DNA of 64,000 nucleotides from Limnohabitans sp. 2KL-1 (GTDB lineage Bacteria; Pseudomonadota; Gammaproteobacteria; Burkholderiales; Burkholderiaceae_C), in contig NZ_NESL01000005.1 in NCBI RefSeq assembly GCF_003063435.1, forward strand, positions 124,001 to 188,000, in the 5' to 3' direction. The translations under genes were made by a program, and so were the position numbers. Below the pieces are notes generated by a model. It worked only from the letters and a program-made list of their open reading frames with translations. It did no database searches and was not told where the DNA came from. Position 1 is the stretch's first letter; each line of letters opens with the position of its first letter. Of this stretch, positions 25,589 through 34,061 are shown one piece after another.

Positions 25589-26197
25589 TCAAACAGGCAA
25601 ATGCTTTTGAGCCAGCGCACGCACAGCGTCATCGGACAAGCTTTTTTTAGTGCCCAACATCCACAAATCAAAAGCGGGCGGACGGGCAACGCCCGCTGTG
25701 CGCAGAAAACCACAGGCTTGCAAGGTATCGGCCAGCAGCTTGCGGGTGAAGCCGCAGCGGTGGGCCATGTACAAATTGCCCGCCGCCATCGCTGGGCGGT
25801 GCCCGTACAAAATGTCCAGGGCCGCAATCGGCCCGGCCGGAGAGTCGTACAAAGGTGAGGCCAATTCACCCTGCGCCACGCGCGCGCAGACCGACTGCAA
25901 ATCCGGGCAAGTGATCAGCACCATGCCGTCGTCCTTGAGCACACGCACAAACTCGGCCAGTGCCACGGGAACCTCATGGGGATACAAATGCTCGATGTTG
26001 TGACTCGACACAATCGCGTCGATGGAGCCGGTGGCCACAGCCGACATGTCGGTCATCGTGCCCACCACATCGGGTCGAACCGCAGGGTCAATGTCCAGTC
26101 GAACCTCCTGCCAACCTTCAAAACCGGCAAAGCCGTGCGCACGCCCCAAAGGCCCGCAGCCCACGTTCAACAATTTCATTTTTTCTGAATGCATCAC
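25589..26197 (-). CDS. Class I SAM-dependent methyltransferase
   Basis: This encodes up to 202 residues. Motif I is LLNVGCGPLGR near the N-terminus, an acidic residue follows strand 2 (VRLDIDPAVRPD), and the VSSHNIEHLYPHEVPVAL and LKDDGMVLITCPDLQ segments mark the Methyltransf_11-type fold. The pattern resembles methyltransferases encoded near glycosyltransferases, but the substrate cannot be read. A start at 26179 (MKLLNVG) would also fit and would remove six weakly conserved residues. Its gene faces xth tail to tail. Confidence 0.85.
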   Translation of the reverse strand: MMHSEKMKLLNVGCGPLGRAHGFAGFEGWQEVRLDIDPAVRPDVVGTMTDMSAVATGSIDAIVSSHNIEHLYPHEVPVALAEFVRVLKDDGMVLITCPDLQSVCARVAQGELASPLYDSPAGPIAALDILYGHRPAMAAGNLYMAHRCGFTRKLLADTLQACGFLRTAGVARPPAFDLWMLGTKKSLSDDAVRALAQKHLPV

Positions 26198-26460
26198 TCA
26201 CCACTCCAACCCGACGAATCACGCCGTTTGCTCAAGTTATCGCCCGTGTCCGGACGAATGGACCACCCCGTGCACGCCTTGGCGGGCATGGAAAATCCAT
26301 GTTGGCCTGGGCGCGCTGCGAGGAACTGAAAACAAACAGTTTAACGGGATGGCCATCTGGTGACGCCTGGCCAGGTTGACACGGGCCAGAACAACACCCC
26401 GCGGCTGCGGCGGTGTCAGCCGATGGGGCATTGCACGAAGCGCCAAACGGCGCGTCGCGC

Positions 26461-28566
26461 TCAGCGCAGCACGGCGCTCTTGGCTGCGGCTTCGATCAGG
26501 GCTTGTGCGTCTTCTTTCAAGAGAAAACCCGCTTGCATGGCGCGGTCAGCCGCTTTTCTGACGGCTTGGACATAGCCATCATGCGAGCCATATCTTTCTT
26601 GCAGTGACAGCCGAGTGTCGCCGTGGGCTTGTCGCTCTGCGGCTGTTTTGGCAAAGGGCACCATGCCGCCGACGTAGTTGCAGATTTCTCCTTTGTGGAA
26701 AGGGCGTGCGCCATCGGCCGTGATGTTCCAGCCCAAGTAGGTGCCCAAGGGGGCGTCGAGCAAGACCACGGGCAGACCCCCCACTTCATTGCCGTCAGCG
26801 TCCACTTTGGGCGCGTACATCGGTAAAACCTGCTTGATTTTGGGCGGTGCCAAACTGGGCACGCCCGAGCCATCCACCGCCTTGAAGCCCGGGCCCCAGT
26901 CGTAATCGTGTACCGGCATGATGAAGTCACGCTCGGGAACGGTGGGACGCAGGCCCGGCAAGTTGGGATAGCCCAACGCGGATTTTTCAGCCACCGCCAG
27001 TTGGTTTTTGGCCATCAGCGGGTACTGGCTGGCGGGTGGCTCGGTGCCTTTCATGACCCAGTTGCGAAAGTGCACACGCAGGGCGTTGACGGTTTCCTTG
27101 TGCGGCACGGGATTGGCGGGCAGCACCGCCTGTCCGAAGTTGTTGCCGGGACACATGGGACCGGCCTTGGGCAAGGCGGCACCCGGGATGCTGGTGTCAA
27201 AACCGCCCGCGCCGCCACCGTGGTTGCTGCTGGCAATGTAGTAGCGCCGCACGTTGGCAGGCAGGGGCAGGTCTTGTTTGGCGTCGGTGCCGATCCATTC
27301 CGGGGTGAGCTTCAAGGCCCAGACCTCGGCAGAACCAAAATGCTCCATGATTTTGGGGCAGGTGCGCGTTTGCATGCACCGATCCAGAATGCCGGCAGCA
27401 GGCGTGCCGCGCACCGGGTCAGGGTGAGGCAACCACCACTGAGGCCCCTCGCTGCCGGCCTGGTACAACTCCAGCACACCGTCTGGCTGGGCCCAGCGGA
27501 AGTTGAGTGCAATGCGGCGACCTGCAATGATGGGCCACAAACCATCGTGCACTTGTTGGCCCGCTTCGTCCTGGTTGAAGCCCAGATGCAGCCAGCCGCG
27601 CAAATAATTGCCCGATTGTGAGATGCCCCTGGCAATGCTGTGCTGGACGGTGTTGGCCACCGGGTTGGGTGTGCCCGTGTCATCGGCTTTGGCGTGTTTG
27701 AAGAAAACGGCCACATCCCGCCAGGCTGCAAAGCCGATGCCCAGCACATAAGGGTCTTGGGCTTCAAAGACGACTTGGTACAGCCGCTTGGCATCAAACC
27801 CGTTTTTCAGGCAGATGTGTGTCGGATCGGGTGTGCCGGGAAAGGGCGTCTTGGCGTCGCATTGGGCCCAGGCCCAGTCGCTGGGCGCGATGGCTTGCTC
27901 GTCAAACACTTCGCCGTTCATGTTTTCGCGTCCGCGTGACACCAGTGTCGCTTTGCGGGTGTCCAAGCTTGCGGGTTGGTAAGGCACAGGGTTGGTTTGC
28001 ACCAGCAAGGGTTGTGACTCGGGGCCTGCGCGGTTGACGATTCGGCCGAACACTTGGCCGGTGATCTTGGAGCCATCGGGGTTTTTGGCCACCGGCACCT
28101 GCAAGAACTGCAGGCCGTTGATGCTGGCCTGCGGCTTGACTTGGGTTGCCCCCACGTTGTCGCCTTGCCAGGCACTGGCCAGGCCAATGTCGCCCATGGC
28201 GAATTCCTGCTCGGCGTAGGGGAACACGCGCCCCCGGTTGGGCACATCGTGCCACATCAATCCGCTGGCATCCTTCAGATGGACTGGCTTGTAAATCACA
28301 AACGAGGTCACATAGCGCACCTTGCCATCGGCATCCTTGGCCAGCTCGATGTCCTGGATGATGGCGTTTTGCGGCAGTTTAGGGTCCAGCTCACCAAAGA
28401 CGCGCCCGGCCACTTGTTCGTAGGCGATGCCGGCTGTACTGCCTGCAGCCACAGGCACAGCTTGGGTGCCGTCGATCACGATTTTCGTCACGCGGGCGTG
28501 GGTGCCCGAACAGAAAAGCGCCGACAAAGCGACGGCCCACAGGGCGTTGGGGGCTGAAAGCAGCAT
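26461..28566 (-). CDS. Large secreted alpha/beta-hydrolase-domain protein
   Basis: This encodes 701 residues from the Met at 28566, which begins a Sec-type signal (MLLSAPNALWAVALSALFCSGTHA). The mature protein matches the large alpha/beta-hydrolase-domain family (Abhydrolase_10-like) of exported proteins. A likely nucleophile elbow is RGISQSGNYLRG, followed by a segment with WWLPHPDPVRGTPAAGILDRC and Cys residues, and a His-rich YIASSNHGGG. The substrate is unknown. It is the last gene on the minus strand after the alpha-E gene (about 115 bases away). An open frame starting 15 codons upstream adds an Arg-rich stretch and is less likely. Confidence 0.8.
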   Translation of the reverse strand: MLLSAPNALWAVALSALFCSGTHARVTKIVIDGTQAVPVAAGSTAGIAYEQVAGRVFGELDPKLPQNAIIQDIELAKDADGKVRYVTSFVIYKPVHLKDASGLMWHDVPNRGRVFPYAEQEFAMGDIGLASAWQGDNVGATQVKPQASINGLQFLQVPVAKNPDGSKITGQVFGRIVNRAGPESQPLLVQTNPVPYQPASLDTRKATLVSRGRENMNGEVFDEQAIAPSDWAWAQCDAKTPFPGTPDPTHICLKNGFDAKRLYQVVFEAQDPYVLGIGFAAWRDVAVFFKHAKADDTGTPNPVANTVQHSIARGISQSGNYLRGWLHLGFNQDEAGQQVHDGLWPIIAGRRIALNFRWAQPDGVLELYQAGSEGPQWWLPHPDPVRGTPAAGILDRCMQTRTCPKIMEHFGSAEVWALKLTPEWIGTDAKQDLPLPANVRRYYIASSNHGGGAGGFDTSIPGAALPKAGPMCPGNNFGQAVLPANPVPHKETVNALRVHFRNWVMKGTEPPASQYPLMAKNQLAVAEKSALGYPNLPGLRPTVPERDFIMPVHDYDWGPGFKAVDGSGVPSLAPPKIKQVLPMYAPKVDADGNEVGGLPVVLLDAPLGTYLGWNITADGARPFHKGEICNYVGGMVPFAKTAAERQAHGDTRLSLQERYGSHDGYVQAVRKAADRAMQAGFLLKEDAQALIEAAAKSAVLR

Positions 28567-28681
28567 GGATCGATCCTTTCGCAGGCGCACCCGAAGTGGG
28601 GGAACGCGCACTTGGATTCAACCGGATTTGAAGCCCTCCAACAACCGGGTCAACCCCCGGACACTTCGCACAGGCGACAGC

Positions 28682-29662
28682 TCAGGACACCGCCTGCGGC
28701 ATCAAAAACTCCCGGCTGATGCGCCCGCCCAGCACGTTCACGCGCTCCAGAAACTGCGTCAGGTAAGCGTGCAGGCCGGTGGCCAGAATTTCGTCGATGC
28801 GGCCAAAAGCCAGCTCCGAGCGCAGGCGTCCGGCGTGGCGCAGGGTGTCGCTCTCGCGGTCGTGCGAAACCAGCGCCAGGTTGGACACCACTTCGTTCAG
28901 GCTGGCGTGCAGCGAGCGCGGCATGTCCGGGCGCAGGATCAGCAATTCGGCCACGCGCTCGGGGCGGATCACATCGCGGTAGACCTTGCGATACACCTCG
29001 AAGCCGCTGACGCTGCGCAAAATCGCGCTCCAGTGGTAGAAGTCGTATTCCTGCGTCACCTCGGCCTCGACACCGCTGTAGTTGGGGGCCCCGAAAAAAT
29101 CATTTTGCATGGCGTGGAACTTCACATCCACCAGCCGCGCCGTGTTGTCGGCCCGCTCCAAAAACGTGCCCATGCGCATGAAGTACAGCGACTCGTCCAT
29201 CAGCATGGTGCCCACCGTCACGCCGCGTGACAGGTGCGAGCGGAACTTGACCCACTCAAAGAACTGGCCCGGATCGCGCTCGAACTCGCCGCTTTTGAGC
29301 ATGCGGTTGACTTCGAGCCAGGTCTGGTTCTGCGTTTCCCACACCTCGGTGGTCAGCGTGCCACGCACGGCACGGGCGTTTTCACGCGCCGCCCGCAGGC
29401 ACGAGATGATGGACGAGGGGTTGTCCTCGTCACGCACCATGAAGGCCATCACATCGCGGGGGTTGATGTTTTTGTAGAGCGCCAAGTACGAGGGCAGCAA
29501 CTCGCTGATGGACAAAATACCCTCCCAGCCCGCCTCCACAGCCGCAGCCGATTGTGGCAACAACGAGGTCTCGTAGCTCACATTGAGCATGCGGGCGGTG
29601 TTCTCTGCACGCTCCATGTAACGGGACATCCAGAAGAGGTGGTCGGCGGTTCTTGAAAGCAT
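28682..29662 (-). CDS. Alpha-E domain protein (DUF403)
   Basis: This encodes 326 residues and is mostly helical. It opens with MLSRTADHLFWMSRYMERAENTARML, the alpha-E signature, with further conserved LSRGVTVGTM, YFMRMGTFLERADNTARLVD and ILRSVSGFEVYRK segments. Family proteins accompany circularly permuted ATP-grasp ligases and transglutaminase-like proteins in predicted peptide-forming or peptide-tagging systems (comparative-genomic proposals, not enzymology). It starts 15 bases after the ATP-grasp gene, so the pair is an operon. A fused version of the same pair is at 37.7-40.4 kb. Confidence 0.93.
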   Translation of the reverse strand: MLSRTADHLFWMSRYMERAENTARMLNVSYETSLLPQSAAAVEAGWEGILSISELLPSYLALYKNINPRDVMAFMVRDEDNPSSIISCLRAARENARAVRGTLTTEVWETQNQTWLEVNRMLKSGEFERDPGQFFEWVKFRSHLSRGVTVGTMLMDESLYFMRMGTFLERADNTARLVDVKFHAMQNDFFGAPNYSGVEAEVTQEYDFYHWSAILRSVSGFEVYRKVYRDVIRPERVAELLILRPDMPRSLHASLNEVVSNLALVSHDRESDTLRHAGRLRSELAFGRIDEILATGLHAYLTQFLERVNVLGGRISREFLMPQAVS

Positions 29663-29677
29663 GTGTGTTCTCCCTTG

Positions 29678-31141
29678 TCAGTCCTGCAAAATCCAGGTGT
29701 CTTTGGTGCCGCCGCCTTGGCTGCTGTTCACCACCAAAGAGCCTTCTTTCAAAGCCACCCGCGTCAAGCCGCCGGGCACCATCTGCACCGTGCGTCCGCT
29801 CAACACAAAGGGGCGCAGATCGATGTGGCGTGGCGCGATACCGCTCTCTACATAGGTGGGGCAGCTCGACAAACTGAGCGTGGGCTGCGCAATGTAGCCC
29901 TCGGGGTTGGCCAGCAAGGCACCGCGAAAACGCTCGATCTCTTCCTTGGTCGAGGCTGGGCCGACCAGCATGCCGTAGCCGCCCGCGCCGTGCACCTCCT
30001 TGACCACCAGGTCTTTCAGGTTGGCCAGGGTGTACTGCAGGTCATCGGGCTTGCGGCACTGGTAAGTGGGCACGTTTTTCAGGATCGGCGTCTCGCCCAG
30101 GTAGAACTTGATCATGTCGGGCACATAGGGGTAGATCGACTTGTCGTCGGCCACGCCCGTGCCCACCGCGTTGCAAATCGCCACATGACCGGCTTTGTAG
30201 GCCTCCATCAGGCCCGCGCAACCCAGCGTCGAGGTGGGGCGGAACACCTTGGGGTCCAAAAAGTCGTCGTCCACCCGGCGGTAGATCACGTCCACGCGCT
30301 GTGGGCCGCGTGTGGTGCGCATGTAGACGAACTGGTCTTTGACGAACAGGTCTTGCCCTTCCACCAGCTCCACGCCCATTTGCTGCGCCAAAAAGGCGTG
30401 CTCGAAGTAGGCGCTGTTGTACATGCCGGGCGTGAGCACCACCACTGTCGGCTCGGCCGTGGTGGCGGGGCTCGATGCTCGCAAGGTCTCCAGCAGCAGG
30501 TCAGGGTAATGCGCCACCGGGGCCACGCGGTGCTGGTTGAACAGCTCGGGGAAGAGCCGCATCATCATCTTGCGGTCTTCCAGCATGTAGCTCACGCCGC
30601 TGGGCACGCGCAGGTTGTCTTCGAGCACGTAGTACTCGCCGTTGCCCTGCGCATCCGGGGCCCGCACGATGTCGACCCCGCTGATGTGCGAATAGATGTT
30701 GTTGGGCACATCCACGCCGATCATCTCGGGGCGGAACTGCGCATTGCCCTCGATCTGCTCACGCGGGATCACGCCCGCTTTGAGGATCTCCTGATCGTGG
30801 TACACGTCGTGGATGAAGCGGTTGAGCGCCGTGACGCGCTGCACCAGACCCGCTTCCATGCTTTTCCACTCCTGGGCAGCAATCACACGGGGGATCAAAT
30901 CGAAGGGGATCAGGCGCTCGGTGCCCCCTTCTTCTTTGTTGTTGTCTTCGTCCAGCTCGCCATAGACCGCGAAGGTGATGCCCACGCGGCGGAAAATCAT
31001 CTCGGCTTCTTCGCGGCGCGAGGCCATGGTTTGCGGGTCTTGCGCCTGCAACCAACGGGCATAGGCCAGGTAATGGTCTCTGACTTCTCCGGCATCGCCT
31101 GCGGCAGGCAAGCGGCTGTACATTTCATCGAATTGGCGCAT
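29678..31141 (-). CDS. Circularly permuted type 2 ATP-grasp protein
   Basis: This encodes 487 residues of the DUF404/DUF407 (CP_ATPgrasp_2) family. Signature regions: LIPFDLIPRVI, the long FIHDVYHDQEILKAGVIP, GVDVPNNIYSHISGVDIVRA, YVLEDNLRVPSGVSYMLE, VLTPGMYNSAYFEHAFLA, VYRRVDDDFLDP-like and VGTGVADDKSIYPYVPDMI. The Asp/Asn/Glu-rich blocks suit ATP-Mg binding for carboxylate-amine ligation, but the product is unknown. The start at 31141 is a good ATG. It lies between comEC and the alpha-E gene and is co-directional with both. Confidence 0.93.
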   Translation of the reverse strand: MRQFDEMYSRLPAAGDAGEVRDHYLAYARWLQAQDPQTMASRREEAEMIFRRVGITFAVYGELDEDNNKEEGGTERLIPFDLIPRVIAAQEWKSMEAGLVQRVTALNRFIHDVYHDQEILKAGVIPREQIEGNAQFRPEMIGVDVPNNIYSHISGVDIVRAPDAQGNGEYYVLEDNLRVPSGVSYMLEDRKMMMRLFPELFNQHRVAPVAHYPDLLLETLRASSPATTAEPTVVVLTPGMYNSAYFEHAFLAQQMGVELVEGQDLFVKDQFVYMRTTRGPQRVDVIYRRVDDDFLDPKVFRPTSTLGCAGLMEAYKAGHVAICNAVGTGVADDKSIYPYVPDMIKFYLGETPILKNVPTYQCRKPDDLQYTLANLKDLVVKEVHGAGGYGMLVGPASTKEEIERFRGALLANPEGYIAQPTLSLSSCPTYVESGIAPRHIDLRPFVLSGRTVQMVPGGLTRVALKEGSLVVNSSQGGGTKDTWILQD

Positions 31142-31189
31142 GGCTCGTTACTCCTGACCACAGGATAGCAAGATGCATACCTATTTTCA

Positions 31190-33754
31190 TCAATGCGGCA
31201 GAACGTGGTGCCAATAGCGCCTGGCCAGAACCCTTTCGCATTGCACCTGCGCAGGCCTATCACTGCGCCAGCTGGCCGCGCCGCAGCGGGTGGACTCTGT
31301 CAACCCGATGCCCTGCGCGCGGTAACGGTCCACCACCGGCTGGGCCGGGTGCCCAAAGCGGTTGCGGTAACCGGCTTGCACCAGCGCCAGCCGGGGCTGC
31401 AAGGCCTGTAAAAATTCAGGCGTCGATGAGGTCTTGCTGCCATGGTGCGGCACCAGCAACACGTCCACCGGTGCCAAACCCGCCCGCACCAGCGCCAGCT
31501 CCTGAGCTGCCTCGATGTCGCCCGCCAACAAGGCCGAAACAGCGCCCTGGCTGATGCGCAAGACACAGCTGGTTTCATTGGGTTTGCGCGGCCTGGATGT
31601 CGCACCCGAAACGGGCGGGTGCAGCACCTCGAACAGCACCCCATCCCACACCCACGACTGCCCCGCCTGGCAGCGCGTCCAGCCGGGCCGCAAGGCATGC
31701 AAAACATGCGCATCCTCCAGCGAGGACCACAAGACCGCCTGGGGCCGCATGGCCAACACGGCTGCCGCGCCACCGGTGTGGTCGCTGTCGCGGTGGCTGA
31801 GCATCAACACATCGAGCCGTTCGCCCATTTGCGCCAACAGGGGCACCAGCACCCGGTGCCCGGCGTCGCTTTCAGCCGAATAGCGCGGCCCCGCGTCGTA
31901 CAGCAGGCTGTGCCCGGCGGTGCGCACCAGCACCGCATTGCCCTGCCCCACATCGGCCGCCAGCAGCTCAAATGTGCCCACGGCCGGACGCGGATGCACC
32001 CAAAACAACACCGGCCACAACAGCGGCAGGCACAGCAGCTTCCACGACAAGGGGAGCCTGACCACCAGGCCCACGGCACCGACCAACGCCAACAGGCCCA
32101 AGCCCCACGGGGCCATGGCCGTCGACACACTGGCCATCGGCCAAGCCGCCATCCACCCCAGCAGGCTCGCCAACGGTTGCAAAGCCCAGACCGCCAGCCC
32201 CCAAGCACCCGGCCACAACACCCCCAGCATGGCCAAAGGCGTGACCACCAGCGTCACCCAGGGGATGGCCAACAAATTGGCCACCAAGCCCACCCAAGAC
32301 ACTTGCCCAAAAAACAGCAGCGTCAAGGGTGCCAACGCCACCGTGATCGTGGCCTGTTCACGCAGCAGCGCCCATGCCGCGGCCCCCATGGCCCCTCCCC
32401 AAATGGGGAACTGTTGTGCACCCCATCGGTGCCCAGATGACCCAGGCACCAAATCGGTGCGGCGCAGCACAGCGCCATGCCCGTCCCGCCATCCCTGCTG
32501 CGCCCGCTGGGTTGCCGCCTGCCGATCGGTCGCCATCAACACCCCCACCGCCACAAAGCTCAGCCAAAATCCGGGCTGCAACAAGGCCCAAGGGTCCAGC
32601 GTCAGCACCACCGCACCCGCCAACGACCAGATCAGCGCGCCATGCCACTGGCGTGCGGAGATCTTGAGCAAGGTCACCACCGCCAGCATCCAAAGCGTGC
32701 GTTGCGCGGGCACGCCCCAACCGCTGAACAGGGCATAAAAACCAGCCAACCCCAGGCCGGCCAGCGCCCCCACATGGGCCGCAGGCCAACGCAACGCGCC
32801 CGCAAAACCCCACAAGGCCGACTTGCGCCAGCCCCATGCCACCAGCACCGAAGCCAGCCAGGCGAACATGGTCACATGCAGACCGGAAATGCTCATCAAG
32901 TGCGCCACGCCCGTGGCCCTGAACACATCCCAGTCGCTGCGGTCGATGGCCGCCTGATCGCCGGTGACCAGGGCCGCCACAATGCCCGCGAACTTGGCCG
33001 ACTCGCCCGCAGCGGACGGCGACAGCTGGGTCAGCAACCGGTCGCGTACCGTTTGCCGCCAGCCCTCGATCGGGTGCGCCCAGGTGGACGCCAGCCGCAC
33101 CGGGGCCGGGTCTTTGCCCCCCGTGCGCACATAGCCGGTGGCGCGAATGCCTTGCTCCCACAACCACAACTCGTAGTCAAACCCTCGAGGGTTCAGGTTG
33201 CCATGCGGTGCCTTCAGGCGCACCCGAAAGCGCCAGCGCTCACCCGCCTTCACCGGCTCGGGCAGGGGCGACGTGCTCCAGCCGCTGTCGTGCATGCCGT
33301 CCTGCGCATACCAGCCCAGATACACCTGCCTGGGCAGGTCTGCGGGCAAGTCCAGCGCCTGCACCGAACCGGCGGGATGGACCCGCCAAGCTTGCTCCAA
33401 TTGAAAGCGAAACCGCCAACCCAAGTCCTGGCGCTGCGGCATGGCCTGCACCACGCCCACCACATCCAGGTCTTGCCCTTCCAGCGCCGGATCGATGACC
33501 CCCGAGCGGCTCACGGCATGCAAGCCAGTGACCGACACCGCCAAGCTCGCCCAGACCAACCCCATGGCCAAGACCCGCAGCCCCCCTGCAAATGCCCAGC
33601 GGCGCAGCACCAGCCCAACACCCCAAGCCCCCGCGCCCAAACCCGCATAGCCCGCCAGCGGCCACAGCGCTTCTTGCTGCAACTGCACGGCCACGCCCGC
33701 GCACCAGGCCAGCAAGCCCGGCCCCAATCCCCGCGCCCACACCATGAACATCAT
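31190..33754 (-). CDS. comEC: ComEC/Rec2 DNA-uptake channel
   Basis: This encodes 854 residues. The N-terminus is hydrophobic with several helices, followed by an OB-like domain (GERWRFRVRLKAPHGNLNP). The central competence domain contains MSISGLHVTMFAWLASVLVA and many transmembrane helices (residues ~230-560). The C-terminal metallo-beta-lactamase-like domain has LLAADVGQGNAVLVRT, LSHRDSDHTGGAAAVL and LLVPHHGSKTSSTP. It should form the inner-membrane channel for transforming DNA. The frame stays open 90 codons upstream, but the MMFMVWARGLG start at 33754 suits the family. It begins the minus-strand run that includes the ATP-grasp and alpha-E genes. Confidence 0.95.
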   Translation of the reverse strand: MMFMVWARGLGPGLLAWCAGVAVQLQQEALWPLAGYAGLGAGAWGVGLVLRRWAFAGGLRVLAMGLVWASLAVSVTGLHAVSRSGVIDPALEGQDLDVVGVVQAMPQRQDLGWRFRFQLEQAWRVHPAGSVQALDLPADLPRQVYLGWYAQDGMHDSGWSTSPLPEPVKAGERWRFRVRLKAPHGNLNPRGFDYELWLWEQGIRATGYVRTGGKDPAPVRLASTWAHPIEGWRQTVRDRLLTQLSPSAAGESAKFAGIVAALVTGDQAAIDRSDWDVFRATGVAHLMSISGLHVTMFAWLASVLVAWGWRKSALWGFAGALRWPAAHVGALAGLGLAGFYALFSGWGVPAQRTLWMLAVVTLLKISARQWHGALIWSLAGAVVLTLDPWALLQPGFWLSFVAVGVLMATDRQAATQRAQQGWRDGHGAVLRRTDLVPGSSGHRWGAQQFPIWGGAMGAAAWALLREQATITVALAPLTLLFFGQVSWVGLVANLLAIPWVTLVVTPLAMLGVLWPGAWGLAVWALQPLASLLGWMAAWPMASVSTAMAPWGLGLLALVGAVGLVVRLPLSWKLLCLPLLWPVLFWVHPRPAVGTFELLAADVGQGNAVLVRTAGHSLLYDAGPRYSAESDAGHRVLVPLLAQMGERLDVLMLSHRDSDHTGGAAAVLAMRPQAVLWSSLEDAHVLHALRPGWTRCQAGQSWVWDGVLFEVLHPPVSGATSRPRKPNETSCVLRISQGAVSALLAGDIEAAQELALVRAGLAPVDVLLVPHHGSKTSSTPEFLQALQPRLALVQAGYRNRFGHPAQPVVDRYRAQGIGLTESTRCGAASWRSDRPAQVQCERVLARRYWHHVLPH

Positions 33755-34061
33755 GGCAACACCCCCAGCCCATGCGGGCCCCTGCAGACAAGCGCGCGAC
33801 CTCGCCGCGCCGATCCGACCTGTGCAGCACCCGTCCGCACACGACCAGGCCCCTGCGCCACCTGCGTGCAGCATCGATTCATGCTCAGCCTCCCTGATTT
33901 GGCCGAATGTTGGAACAGTCGCTCTGGCGCTCTTGTGCTGCGAACCCGGGTGCGCCGTGTCAACGGCTTGATCCGGCCCCGGTCCTGGCGCGTGTCTTGC
34001 TAGTTGTAAACGCCCAAGCTGCACTTGTCATGCGTGCAGCCCCTGTTGCGCTGTTGGAACT
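33755..34061. other. 307-base divergent intergenic region
   Basis: It lies between comEC (minus) and the transglutaminase-DUF2126 gene (plus) and must hold promoters for both runs. It contains the open N-terminal extension of the comEC frame, which I do not consider coding. I see no convincing -35/-10 pair, hairpin or repeat. Confidence 0.4.

Noticed and set aside
31142..31189. tRNA or small RNA between comEC and the ATP-grasp gene
   Set aside because: Only 48 bases, no cloverleaf or stable stem seen.
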